The notes beneath the pieces were generated by a model, which saw only the letters and a list, made by a program, of their open reading frames with translations, was not told the DNA's origin and searched no databases. A stretch of 64,000 nt of DNA from Paraburkholderia unamae (GTDB taxonomy: Bacteria; Pseudomonadota; Gammaproteobacteria; Burkholderiales; Burkholderiaceae): positions 186,001 to 250,000 of the forward strand of contig NZ_QLSU01000004.1 of assembly GCF_003268775.1 (NCBI RefSeq). The letters run 5' to 3'. The translations under genes were made by a program, and so were the position numbers. This document shows, one piece after another, positions 51,761 through 59,768 of this stretch (position 1 is the stretch's first letter; every line of letters starts with the position of its first letter).

Positions 51761-52795
51761 ATGCAGGCACTGAGCTTTCTACCCGACAGTTTTGCGGAAT
51801 TCGAGGACCTCAAGACGATCCTCGATGCGGGCGCACGCTGGTTCGACATTCGCAGCGAAGGCGAAGTCGAGGTGCGCGGCCGCACGTTCGCGCTCTATGT
51901 GGCGTCCATCGGCTCGCGCGATCCGGCGGCGCCCGCCATTGGCTTCTTCGGCGGCATTCACGGGCTGGAGCGCATCGGCTCGCAGCTCGTGCTCGACTAT
52001 ATGCGTGCGCTGGTGGGGCGGCTCGCGTGGGACGAGTTATTGATGAGCCAGCTCGAATCCGTGCGCATCGTGTTCGTGCCCATCCTCAATCCCGGCGGCA
52101 TGTGGCTGGCCACCCGCGCGAATCCGAACGGCGTGGACCTCATGCGCAACGCGCCGCAGGACGCCGACGAACACGTGCCCTTTCTTGCGGGCGGCCAGCG
52201 CGTGGGCTCATGGCTGCCGTGGTATCGCGGCAGGCGCGGGGCGCCCATGGAGATCGAGGCGAAGGCGCTTCTGAAGATCGTCGACGAAGAACTCACGCGC
52301 CGTCCGCTGTCATTCGCGCTCGACTGCCATTCGGGCTACGGCTGGAGCGACAGCATCTGGTTTCCGTATGCGCGCACGCGCCGCCTCATGCGTCATTTGC
52401 CCGAGATGTACGTGCTCAAGACGATGTTCGAGCGCGCGCATCCCCATCACGGCTACACGTTCGAGCCGCAGAGCCATCAATACCTGCTGCACGGCGACTT
52501 GTGGGACTGCGCATACGACCATGCGCCCGCGAGCAACATCTTTTTGCCGCTCACGCTCGAACTCGGCTCGTGGCTGTGGATCAAGAAGAACCCGCGCCAG
52601 ATCTTCTCGCGCCAGGGCATGTTCAATCCGCTGATGGCGCATCGCACGGCGCGCGTCTTGCGGCGCCACGCGAACCTGTTCGAATTCCTCACGCGCGCGG
52701 CGTATTCCGCGCCGCGCTGGCTGCCCGAGGGCGTGACGCGCGAGCAGGTGTTGCAAAGCGCGATTAGCCACTGGTATCAAGGGTCCGGTGGATGA
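51761..52795 (+). CDS. M14 family zinc metallopeptidase
   Basis: A 344-residue carboxypeptidase-like enzyme. The zinc motif is H67-G-L-E70 (GFFGGIHGLERIG), the third ligand is H190 in ALDCHSGYG, and the catalytic Glu is probably E267 in LTLELGSW. NPGGMWLATRANPNGVDLMRN is a typical substrate-binding stretch. There is no signal peptide, so it probably acts in the cytoplasm. Its stop overlaps the next start (ATGA). The substrate is unknown. Confidence 0.87.
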   Translation: MQALSFLPDSFAEFEDLKTILDAGARWFDIRSEGEVEVRGRTFALYVASIGSRDPAAPAIGFFGGIHGLERIGSQLVLDYMRALVGRLAWDELLMSQLESVRIVFVPILNPGGMWLATRANPNGVDLMRNAPQDADEHVPFLAGGQRVGSWLPWYRGRRGAPMEIEAKALLKIVDEELTRRPLSFALDCHSGYGWSDSIWFPYARTRRLMRHLPEMYVLKTMFERAHPHHGYTFEPQSHQYLLHGDLWDCAYDHAPASNIFLPLTLELGSWLWIKKNPRQIFSRQGMFNPLMAHRTARVLRRHANLFEFLTRAAYSAPRWLPEGVTREQVLQSAISHWYQGSGG

Positions 52796-53565
52796 GCGGC
52801 CCCTGGCTCCTGCTGCGCGGCCTCACGCGCGAGTCGCGCCACTGGGGCGCGTTCGCCGCGCTGCTCGCCGCACGCGAGGGCGCGCTGGCCATCGACCTGC
52901 CCGGCAACGGCGCGGCCGCGCACGTACGCTCGCCGCTTGCCGTCGACGCCTACGTGGACGCGTTGCGCGACGAAGCGCGGCGGCGCGGTGCACGCGCGCC
53001 ATACCGCGTGCTGGCGATGTCGCTGGGCGGCATGGTGGCGACGGCATGGGCGCTGCGCTATCCCGATGAGATCGCGCGTCTCGTGCTCGTGAACACGAGC
53101 ATGCGGCCGTACAGCCGCGTGCATGAACGGCTGCGGCCCTCGGCGTGGCCCGCGCTCGCGCGCGCGGCGCGCCATTGGGACGGCCGCGACGCCGATGGCA
53201 TGGCCGAAGCGCTGATCCACGGCCTCACGTGCGCGCGGCGCGACACGCTCGCCGCCGACCTCGACGCCTGGCGCGCGATTCGCGCGAGCGCGCCCGTGAG
53301 CCGCGCGAACGCGATGCGCCAACTGGCCGCCGCGGCGCGCTTCAAGGCGCGCGGCATACCGCGCTGCGCGGTGCTCGTGGTGTCGTCGCGCGGCGACCGG
53401 CTCGTGAATCCCGTTTGCTCGGCGCGGCTCGCGCAGGCGTGGGGCGCGCCGCACGTGGCGCACCCGTGGGCCGGGCACGACCTGCCGCACGACGATCCGC
53501 ACTGGCTGGCCGATGCGCTCCACGCCGGCGACGTCACCGCCCACGCGGCCGCCGGGCGCGCCTGA
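52792..53565 (+). CDS. Alpha/beta fold hydrolase
   Basis: A 257-residue hydrolase. The nucleophile elbow is A-M-S77-L-G-G. The acid is probably the Asp in SSRGDRLVNP (about 202) and the His that in WAGHDLPHDDP (about 232). AIDLPGNGAA is the typical loop after strand 4. It is translationally coupled to the M14 peptidase (ATGA overlap), suggesting a shared substrate or pathway. The reaction cannot be told. Confidence 0.85.
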   Translation: MSGPWLLLRGLTRESRHWGAFAALLAAREGALAIDLPGNGAAAHVRSPLAVDAYVDALRDEARRRGARAPYRVLAMSLGGMVATAWALRYPDEIARLVLVNTSMRPYSRVHERLRPSAWPALARAARHWDGRDADGMAEALIHGLTCARRDTLAADLDAWRAIRASAPVSRANAMRQLAAAARFKARGIPRCAVLVVSSRGDRLVNPVCSARLAQAWGAPHVAHPWAGHDLPHDDPHWLADALHAGDVTAHAAAGRA

Positions 53566-53647
53566 GCGCGCGCAACCCGCATCGTCCTCGCGGCGATTGC
53601 CCCATAATGTGGGGATTAATCCGGCACTTTCAGGACGATTCCCCGAC

Positions 53648-54715
53648 ATGAACGACAAACCCGCCATCGGCGCCGCCGTGCCGCGCCTCACGAGCCTTTC
53701 GCACGGCGGCGGCTGCGGCTGCAAGATCGCGCCGGGCGTGCTTTCGGCATTGCTCGCGCGCAGCACGCCGCTCACCACCGTGTTTCCGAACCTGCTGGTC
53801 GGCACCGAGACCGCCGACGACGCCGCCGTCTACAAGCTCAACGACGAGCAGGCCATTGTCGCGACCACGGACTTCTTCATGCCGATCGTCGACGACCCGT
53901 ACGACTTCGGCCGCATCGCCGCGACCAACGCGCTCTCGGACGTCTACGCGATGGGCGGCAAGCCGATCCTCGCGCTCGCGCTGGTGGGCATGCCCATCAA
54001 CGTGCTGCCGCACGACGTGATCGCGCAGGTGCTGCGCGGCGGCGAGGACGTATGCGCGGCGGCGGGCATTCCGGTGGCGGGCGGGCATTCGATCGACTCC
54101 GTGGAGCCCATCTACGGCCTCGCGGCGCTGGGCGTGGTGCATCCGGAGCGCGTGAAGCGCAACGCGTCGGCGCGCGCGGGCGACGTGCTCGTGCTCGGCA
54201 AGCCGCTTGGCGTGGGTGTGCTCTCGGCCGCGCTCAAGAAGGAGATCCTCGGCGACGCGGGCTACAAGGCGATGGTGAGCGCCGCCACGATGCTCAACAA
54301 GCCGGGCGCCACGCTCGCGGAATTGCCGGGCGTGCACGCCATGACCGACGTGACCGGCTTCGGCCTGCTTGGCCACACGCTCGAAATCGCGCGCGGCGCG
54401 AATCTCACGGCGCGCGTGCAGTATGCGGACCTGCCGTGGCTGCCGGGCGTTCAGAAGTTCGTGGAAGAGGGCGTGTTCACGGGCGCGTCGGGCCGCAACT
54501 GGGCCTCGTATGGCGAGTCCGTCACGCTCGCGCCCGGCCTGCCCGAAAGCGCGCGCACGCTGCTCACCGACCCGCAAACCTCGGGCGGTCTGCTCGTGGC
54601 GTGCGCACCGGAGAGCGTGGACGACGTGCTGGCGATCTTCCGCGCGGACGGATTCAGCGACGCACGCGTGATCGGCGAGTTGAGCGAAGGCCCGGCACGC
54701 GTCGAGGCGCTATGA
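53648..54715 (+). CDS. selD: Selenide, water dikinase SelD
   Basis: A 355-residue enzyme that makes selenophosphate from selenide and ATP, the selenium donor for selenocysteine and selenouridine. The active-site motif is HGGGC23GCK26IAPGVL, with Cys rather than selenocysteine. ETADDAAVYKLNDEQAIVATTDFF and AATNALSDVYAMGGKPI hold the Asp residues for Mg-ATP. The ATG at 53648 gives the usual start. Its stop overlaps the CDF gene (ATGA). No selA, selB or mnmH lies in the window. Confidence 0.95.
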   Translation: MNDKPAIGAAVPRLTSLSHGGGCGCKIAPGVLSALLARSTPLTTVFPNLLVGTETADDAAVYKLNDEQAIVATTDFFMPIVDDPYDFGRIAATNALSDVYAMGGKPILALALVGMPINVLPHDVIAQVLRGGEDVCAAAGIPVAGGHSIDSVEPIYGLAALGVVHPERVKRNASARAGDVLVLGKPLGVGVLSAALKKEILGDAGYKAMVSAATMLNKPGATLAELPGVHAMTDVTGFGLLGHTLEIARGANLTARVQYADLPWLPGVQKFVEEGVFTGASGRNWASYGESVTLAPGLPESARTLLTDPQTSGGLLVACAPESVDDVLAIFRADGFSDARVIGELSEGPARVEAL

Positions 54716-55617
54716 GCGGAGAATCGCCGAAAGCCATCTTCTACGCGCTCGCTGCGAACTTCGGCATTGCGGTCTGCAAGTTCGCAGCCGCCGGGTTCAC
54801 GGGTTCGGGATCGATGTTCGCGGAGGCGATTCACTCCACGGCCGACTGCGGTAATCAACTGCTGCTGTTGCTCGGCCTGCGCCAGTCGCGCGAGCCCCCC
54901 ACGCCCTTGCACCCCATGGGCACGGGCCGCGCGATCAACTTCTATTCGCTGCTCGTGGCGCTGCTGCTCTTTTTCGTGGGTGGCGCGTTTTCGGTGTACG
55001 AGGGCGTGCACCGGTTGATTGCTCGCGAGCCGCTGCAATACGTGTATGTCGCGCTGGTCGTGCTCGGCATTTCCGTGGCGCTCGAAGCGTTTTCGCTTTA
55101 CGGCGCGATGCGCGAGATCCGCAAGGGCTCGCCGAAAAAGTCGCTGTGGCGCTGGGCGCGCGAGACGCGCGATTCGGATTTGCTCGTCGTGGCGGGCGAG
55201 GACATCGCCGCGCTCGCGGGCCTCGCCATCGCATTCTCCGCGGTGCTGCTCACCGTCATCACCGGCAATCCGGTCTGGGACGCGTGCGGCTCGATCGGCG
55301 TGGGCGTGCTGCTCATGCTGATCGCGTGGTTCATCGCACGAGAAGTGAAGTCGATGATCGTGGGCGAGTCGGCAAGCCCTGAAATGCGCCGCGATATCGA
55401 ACTGTTCCTGCGCGCGCGGCCGGAGATTCGCAGCATCATCAGCCTCATTACCCTGCAATGGGGTAAAGAGGTGATGGTCGCGGTGCAGTGCGAAATGCTC
55501 GACTACGAGCATAGCCGCACGATGGTCGAAGCGATCAACGAAATCGAAGCCGCTTTGCAGGCGCGCTTTCCGCTGGTGCGCTGGGTGTTTTTCGAGCCGG
55601 ATTTCGTGAACCGGTAA
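54712..55617 (+). CDS. Cation diffusion facilitator family transporter
   Basis: A 301-residue membrane protein of the CDF family, nearest in pattern to the ZnT9-like branch. The helix-2 site is H-S-T-A-D (EAIHSTADCGNQLLLLLG, about 38-55). The helix-5 site, usually HxxxD, reads GEDIAALAGLAIAFSA, so His is replaced by Glu-Asp. The C-terminal domain (about 220-300) is cytoplasmic. It overlaps selD by four bases. The metal is not clear; classical zinc transport may not apply. Confidence 0.87.
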   Translation: MSGESPKAIFYALAANFGIAVCKFAAAGFTGSGSMFAEAIHSTADCGNQLLLLLGLRQSREPPTPLHPMGTGRAINFYSLLVALLLFFVGGAFSVYEGVHRLIAREPLQYVYVALVVLGISVALEAFSLYGAMREIRKGSPKKSLWRWARETRDSDLLVVAGEDIAALAGLAIAFSAVLLTVITGNPVWDACGSIGVGVLLMLIAWFIAREVKSMIVGESASPEMRRDIELFLRARPEIRSIISLITLQWGKEVMVAVQCEMLDYEHSRTMVEAINEIEAALQARFPLVRWVFFEPDFVNR

Positions 55618-55624
55618 TGCATGA

Positions 55625-55656
55625 GGCCGGCGGTCGCGAGACCGCCGGGCCTTTTT
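55625..55656 (+). terminator. Terminator of selD-CDF
   Basis: GGCCGGCGGTC / GACCGCCGGGCC (one bulged base) with loop GCGA is followed by five T, seven bases after the CDF stop. Confidence 0.85.
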
Positions 55657-55659
55657 GCT

Positions 55660-55734
55660 TCAATGCCGGAACGGCGCCCACACAGGCGTGGTGTTGTCCC
55701 AGTCGTCGAGTTCGGACGGTACGGTCGGCTTCAT
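55660..55734 (-). CDS. Possible 24-residue small protein
   Basis: A short ORF, MKPTVPSELDDWDNTTPVWAPFRH, with AGGAG seven bases before its ATG and a TGA stop. It begins 53 bases after the stop of the second DUF4148 gene on the same strand and could be translated from that transcript. Codons are GC-ending like the neighbours. It is too short for statistics and I know no homologue, but the ribosome binding site is among the best here. Confidence 0.4.
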   Translation of the reverse strand: MKPTVPSELDDWDNTTPVWAPFRH

Positions 55735-55786
55735 ATCGGACTCCTACGTTTATCGTCTTGCCATCGATATCAATGCGCTGCCGAGC

Positions 55787-56062
55787 TTATTCGCCGGCTT
55801 GCGCGACGTGTGCGGCGTTATTGGCGCGGCTTTCCTGAAGCGCGATGCGTTGCGCTTGCGTGCGACCAATCAGGCTTTGCTCGGGGTAGCTCGTCTTGTT
55901 CAGCGAGGGCAGCGTGCCGTCGCGATACGCGGCGACGAGTTCGGCCTTCACTTCGGCGCGCGTTTTCGGCGCGGCGCTGGACGATTGTGCGAAAGCCGAG
56001 GCGCTTGCGGCGAGCGAAAGAACCAGCGTGGCTGTAAGGGCGGTTGCGAGAGTGCGTTTCAT
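55787..56062 (-). CDS. DUF4148 domain secreted protein (copy 2)
   Basis: A 91-residue protein with a signal peptide (MKRTLATALTATLVLSLAASASAFAQ) and the DUF4148 pattern KTRAEVKAELVAAYRDGTLPSLNKTSYPEQ...RTQAQRIALQE. It is shorter at the C-terminus than copy 1 (11169-11495). The ATG at 56062 follows CAGGAG. It faces the CDF gene convergently and is followed by a possible small ORF. Function is unknown. Confidence 0.88.
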   Translation of the reverse strand: MKRTLATALTATLVLSLAASASAFAQSSSAAPKTRAEVKAELVAAYRDGTLPSLNKTSYPEQSLIGRTQAQRIALQESRANNAAHVAQAGE

Positions 56063-56246
56063 GATCTGCTCCTGTGTACGGTTGCCACGTAGGTTGCGGC
56101 GACAGGAGCAAATGTAGTTGCGCAGCCGTTTGCGATAAACGGTCTTATTGCGAAAGCAATTGTCGAAAATCCGGAACAATCGCCGCGCCGCGCCCGCGAA
56201 AGCCTTTGCGGACGCGGCTTTGAGGGCGCGCGCTATGCGGCCCGGC

Positions 56247-57251
56247 CTATGCGGCCCATTCCGAAATCACCGGCGTTTCGAGCGCCGGCGCGTTTTCGCG
56301 CTCTTCGATCGTGCGCATCGTGCACGTCTTGTCGAGCGAGGCGCGGCCGCTCAGGAGCGGGCAGCGGTCGAACACTTCGGCAATCCAGTCCACGAACACG
56401 CGCACTTTGGGTGACAGATGACGGCTGTGCGGGTAGACGGCCGAAATCGGCATCGGCAGCGGCTTGTAATCGGGCAGCACCTCGACGAGCGCGCCCGAGC
56501 GCAGATGCGGCAGCACCATGTAGCGCGGCCCCTGAATCAGGCCAAAGCCTTCGATGCCGCAGGTCACGTAGGCGTCCGCATCATTGACCGAGACCATGCT
56601 CTTGAGCTTGATCTCCACTTCCTTGCCGTCGACGAGAAATGCCCAGTCGATCACACGCCCCGTGCGCGACGAGAAGTAATTCACGGCGCGATGCTCGGCC
56701 AGTTCTTCGAGCGTTTGCGGCGTGCCGTGGCGCTCCAGATACGAGGGCGCCGCGCACGACACGCCTTCGAAAATCCCGATGCGCCGCGCGACGAGCGACG
56801 AATCCTGAAGCGCACCCACACGCACCACGCAATCCACGCCTTCCTGGAGCAGATCGACGGGACGGTCGCTCAAGCCGAGTTGCAGGTCGATGTCGGGATA
56901 GCGCTGGTGGAATTCGCACAGCGACGGAATCACGATGAGCCGCCCGATCGAGCCGGGCATGTCGATGCGCAGTTTGCCGTGCGGCTTGCGGTTGCGATCC
57001 TGGAATGTGGTTTCGGTTTCCTCCACGTCCGCGAGAATGCGCACGCAGCGCTCGTAATACGCCGCGCCGTCGGGCGTGAGCGAGAGGCGCCGCGTCGTGC
57101 GGTGCATGAGGCGCACGCCGAGAAACGCTTCGAGATTCTGGATGATCGTCGTGACCGAAGCACGCGGCATGTCGAGCGTTTCGGCGGCTCGCGTGAAGCT
57201 GTTCGTATCGACGACGCGGGTGAACACCTGCATGGCCTGAAGGCGGTCCAT
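56247..57251 (-). CDS. bpeT: LysR family regulator of the RND efflux operon (BpeT/CeoR-like)
   Basis: A 334-residue LysR-type regulator. The helix-turn-helix is MDRLQAMQVFTRVVDTNSFTRAAETLDMPRASVTTIIQNLEAFLGVRLMHRTTRRLSL (1-58). The effector domain includes DIDLQLGLSDRPVDLLQEGVDCVVRVGALQDSSLVARRIG. About 30 extra residues follow the usual end. It is divergent from an llpE-like gene and an RND pump, the arrangement of bpeT or ceoR with their efflux operons in Burkholderia. The symbol rests on gene order, not on a search. The ATG is at 57251. Confidence 0.8.
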   Translation of the reverse strand: MDRLQAMQVFTRVVDTNSFTRAAETLDMPRASVTTIIQNLEAFLGVRLMHRTTRRLSLTPDGAAYYERCVRILADVEETETTFQDRNRKPHGKLRIDMPGSIGRLIVIPSLCEFHQRYPDIDLQLGLSDRPVDLLQEGVDCVVRVGALQDSSLVARRIGIFEGVSCAAPSYLERHGTPQTLEELAEHRAVNYFSSRTGRVIDWAFLVDGKEVEIKLKSMVSVNDADAYVTCGIEGFGLIQGPRYMVLPHLRSGALVEVLPDYKPLPMPISAVYPHSRHLSPKVRVFVDWIAEVFDRCPLLSGRASLDKTCTMRTIEERENAPALETPVISEWAA

Positions 57252-57341
57252 TGCCACTCTCCAAAAAGCTTCGGCCGCACGGCGCGCGGCGTTTGAAGCA
57301 AACGCCCGCGCACAAAGAGGAGACAGATTGTTCAGGTGCGC

Positions 57342-57399
57342 CGAATTGTGTTGCCGGATTATAGGCATTTATTTGCAAGTCTGCCGAACCCACAATTCG
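57342..57399. promoter_or_regulatory. Inverted repeat in the bpeT-llpE intergenic region
   Basis: CGAATTGTG (57342-57350) and CACAATTCG (57391-57399) form a nine-base inverted pair 40 bases apart, in the 188-base gap between the divergent LysR gene and the efflux operon. The spacing suits a LysR tetramer bound at recognition and activation sites. ATTCGAAT lies at 57404-57411. Confidence 0.4.
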
Positions 57400-57439
57400 C
57401 TCCATTCGAATCTACTCTCGCGCATTGCGCCGATTTGAC

Positions 57440-58333
57440 ATGGATGCCTTTAAACGCCCGACGTCGTGGATCTCCGCCGTGGAAATGCCGTTTGCCGATG
57501 CGCCCGCGGCCGTGCCCACGGCCGCGCCGGCCAGAACCGGCACGGCGCGCACGCTGGTCACGACCGATGTGACGATCGAAGGCTACGCCCAGCCGATTGC
57601 GTTGCGCGTGTACCGCCCCGAGGGCGCAAACGGCCTGCCGGTGCTGCTGTATTTCCACGGCGGCGGTTTCGTGCGAGGGTCGATTGAAGAAGCGGAAACG
57701 GCGGGGCGTTTTCTCGCAGAACGCTTACCTGCGCTGGTCGTGAGCGTGGGTTATTCGCTCGCGCCGCAGTTTCCGTTTCCCGCCGCGCCCGAAGACGCGC
57801 ACCGCGCGGCGCTCTGGGCGCTCACGCGGGCCCGCGCGTTTGGCGGCACGCCGAAACGGCTGATTGCGGCGGGCCATGACGCGGGCGGCCAGATCGCCAA
57901 CGTGCTCGCCTTCATGGGACGCGATCGCGGCGATGTGCGGCTCGCCGCGCAGGCGCTGTTCGCGCCGATGCTGGACCCGAGCCTCACGCGTCTTGGCGAT
58001 GCGGCGCGCCTCGGCTCCGACATCACCGCGAGCGAGTGCGCGGCCTGTTATCGCGCGTACCTGCCCGAAGCGTCGCAACGCCTGCATCCGTATGCGGCGC
58101 CGCTCGAATCGCTGCGCCTCGCCGGTCTGCCGCCCACGCTCATCGTGACCGCGCAGAACGACGTGCTGCACATCGAGGCAGAGAAGTACGCGAGCCGCCT
58201 GATCGACGCTGGCGTGCGCACGCAGGTGGTGCGTTACCCGAGCGTCTCGCACGCGAATCTCGCCGCGCATCCGGCCGCCTTGAGCGAAGCCGTCCGGTTT
58301 TTCCAATGCTGCTTCGACGCGGGCACGGTGTAG
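57440..58333 (+). CDS. llpE: LlpE-like alpha/beta hydrolase with altered nucleophile
   Basis: A 297-residue protein of the hormone-sensitive-lipase-like group. The oxyanion motif HGGGF is at 73-77. The elbow, normally GDSAGG, reads GHDAGG, so Asp147 takes the place of the nucleophilic Ser. The acid D241 (TAQNDVLHIEAEKYA) and the base H271 (SVSHANL) are in place. It is the first gene of the efflux operon, as llpE is in ceo/bpeEF loci. The ATG at 57440 was chosen over a TTG five codons upstream. It may lack esterase activity or use an Asp mechanism. Confidence 0.82.
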   Translation: MDAFKRPTSWISAVEMPFADAPAAVPTAAPARTGTARTLVTTDVTIEGYAQPIALRVYRPEGANGLPVLLYFHGGGFVRGSIEEAETAGRFLAERLPALVVSVGYSLAPQFPFPAAPEDAHRAALWALTRARAFGGTPKRLIAAGHDAGGQIANVLAFMGRDRGDVRLAAQALFAPMLDPSLTRLGDAARLGSDITASECAACYRAYLPEASQRLHPYAAPLESLRLAGLPPTLIVTAQNDVLHIEAEKYASRLIDAGVRTQVVRYPSVSHANLAAHPAALSEAVRFFQCCFDAGTV

Positions 58334-58422
58334 CGGGCAACGCGCACAAGCAGGGGAAGCGCTGAAGCCGCGGTGCTGCCGAACCAGTCAAGAACAACCA
58401 ACCATTATTTCTGGAGTCCGAC

Positions 58423-59679
58423 ATGTCACTTTTTTCGCAATCCCGTTCGCGCATGGCGCTCGCGGTAGTCGGCGTGCTGGTCATCGCGGGGCTGGGCACG
58501 CTCGGCGCGATCCGCCTCGACTCGCACCCCGCGGTGGCCGCTGAAGCGCCGCCCGCGCCGGAAGTCGATGTCGCCGCCGTGGTCAATCGCACGATTACCG
58601 ACTGGCAGAGTTATTCCGGCCGCATGGCCGCGGTCGAGAAAGTGGAGATACGTCCGCAGGTTTCGGGCACGATCGTCTCGGTGAACTTCCGCGACGGCGC
58701 GCTCGTGAACAAGGGCGATACGCTGTTCGTGATCGATCCGCGCCCGTACCAGGCCGCCGTCGATCAGGCTGCCGCGCAGCTTGCCGCCGCGCAGGCGCGC
58801 ACGGGCTACGCGCAAAGCGACTGGGAGCGCGCGCAGCGCCTCATTGGCGACAACGCCATCGCCAAGCGTGACTACGACGAGAAGCAGAACGCCTCGCGTG
58901 AGGCGAGCGCGAATCTCAAGGCCGCGCAGGCCGCGCTCGAAGCCGCGCAGATCAACCTGGGCTACACGCGCATCGTCGCGCCGGTGGCGGGGCGCGTGTC
59001 GCGCGCCGAGATCACCGTGGGCAACGTCGTGTCGGCCGGGGCGAGCGCCGCGCCGCTCACCACGCTCGTGTCCGTTTCGCCCATCTACGCCGAGTTCGAC
59101 GCCGACGAGCAAACCTATCTCGACTACATCAGCCGCATGAAGGATGGCTCGAAGGTGCCGGTCGAACTGGGTCTTGCGAACGAAACGGGTTACTCGCGCC
59201 AGGGCACGATCGAGTCGGTGGATAACCGCCTCGACACCTCGTCGGGCACGATCCGCGTGCGTGCGCGCTTCGACAACGCCGACGGCGCGCTCGTGCCGGG
59301 CCTCTACGCACGCATCAAGGTGGGCGGCAGCGCCCCGCACCCGGCGCTGCTGGTCGACGACGCCGCCATCGGCACCGATCAGGACAAGAAGTTCGTGTAC
59401 GTCGTGGACGGCGGCGGCAAGGTCTCGTACCGCAACGTGCAGACGGGCGGCCAGCAGGGCAACCTGCGCGTGATTCTCGGCGGCCTGAAGGCGGGCGATC
59501 ACGTGGTCGTGAACGGCACGCAGCGTGTGCGCCCCGGCGAGGCGGTGCGCTCGCATATGGTGCCGATGAACGGCGACCCCGACGCCGATGCGGCGAACGC
59601 GGCGGCGAATGCAGCGGCGAAGACAGCAGAAAACCCGGCGGCAAACCCCGCCGCGAAGGCAGCGAAGACGACGTCCTGA
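58423..59679 (+). CDS. bpeE: RND efflux periplasmic adaptor
   Basis: A 418-residue membrane-fusion protein of the MexE/AcrA type. It has an N-terminal membrane anchor (about 8-27). A lipoyl-like segment (VEIRPQVSGTIVSVNFRDGALVNKGDTLFVIDPRPYQ, about 74-110) and a helical hairpin follow, then beta-barrel domains. The C-terminal tail (about 388-418) is an Ala/Asn/Pro repeat, probably disordered. TGGAG precedes the ATG. It lies between the llpE-like gene and the pump. The symbol is by position and type. Confidence 0.92.
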   Translation: MSLFSQSRSRMALAVVGVLVIAGLGTLGAIRLDSHPAVAAEAPPAPEVDVAAVVNRTITDWQSYSGRMAAVEKVEIRPQVSGTIVSVNFRDGALVNKGDTLFVIDPRPYQAAVDQAAAQLAAAQARTGYAQSDWERAQRLIGDNAIAKRDYDEKQNASREASANLKAAQAALEAAQINLGYTRIVAPVAGRVSRAEITVGNVVSAGASAAPLTTLVSVSPIYAEFDADEQTYLDYISRMKDGSKVPVELGLANETGYSRQGTIESVDNRLDTSSGTIRVRARFDNADGALVPGLYARIKVGGSAPHPALLVDDAAIGTDQDKKFVYVVDGGGKVSYRNVQTGGQQGNLRVILGGLKAGDHVVVNGTQRVRPGEAVRSHMVPMNGDPDADAANAAANAAAKTAENPAANPAAKAAKTTS

Positions 59680-59768
59680 CGAACGGCGGGCGCACCTGGC
59701 ATCACGGTGCGTCCCCCAGACGATAAGGAACCCTAATCGCTTAAGAGCCTCAAGAACACGAGCAACCC

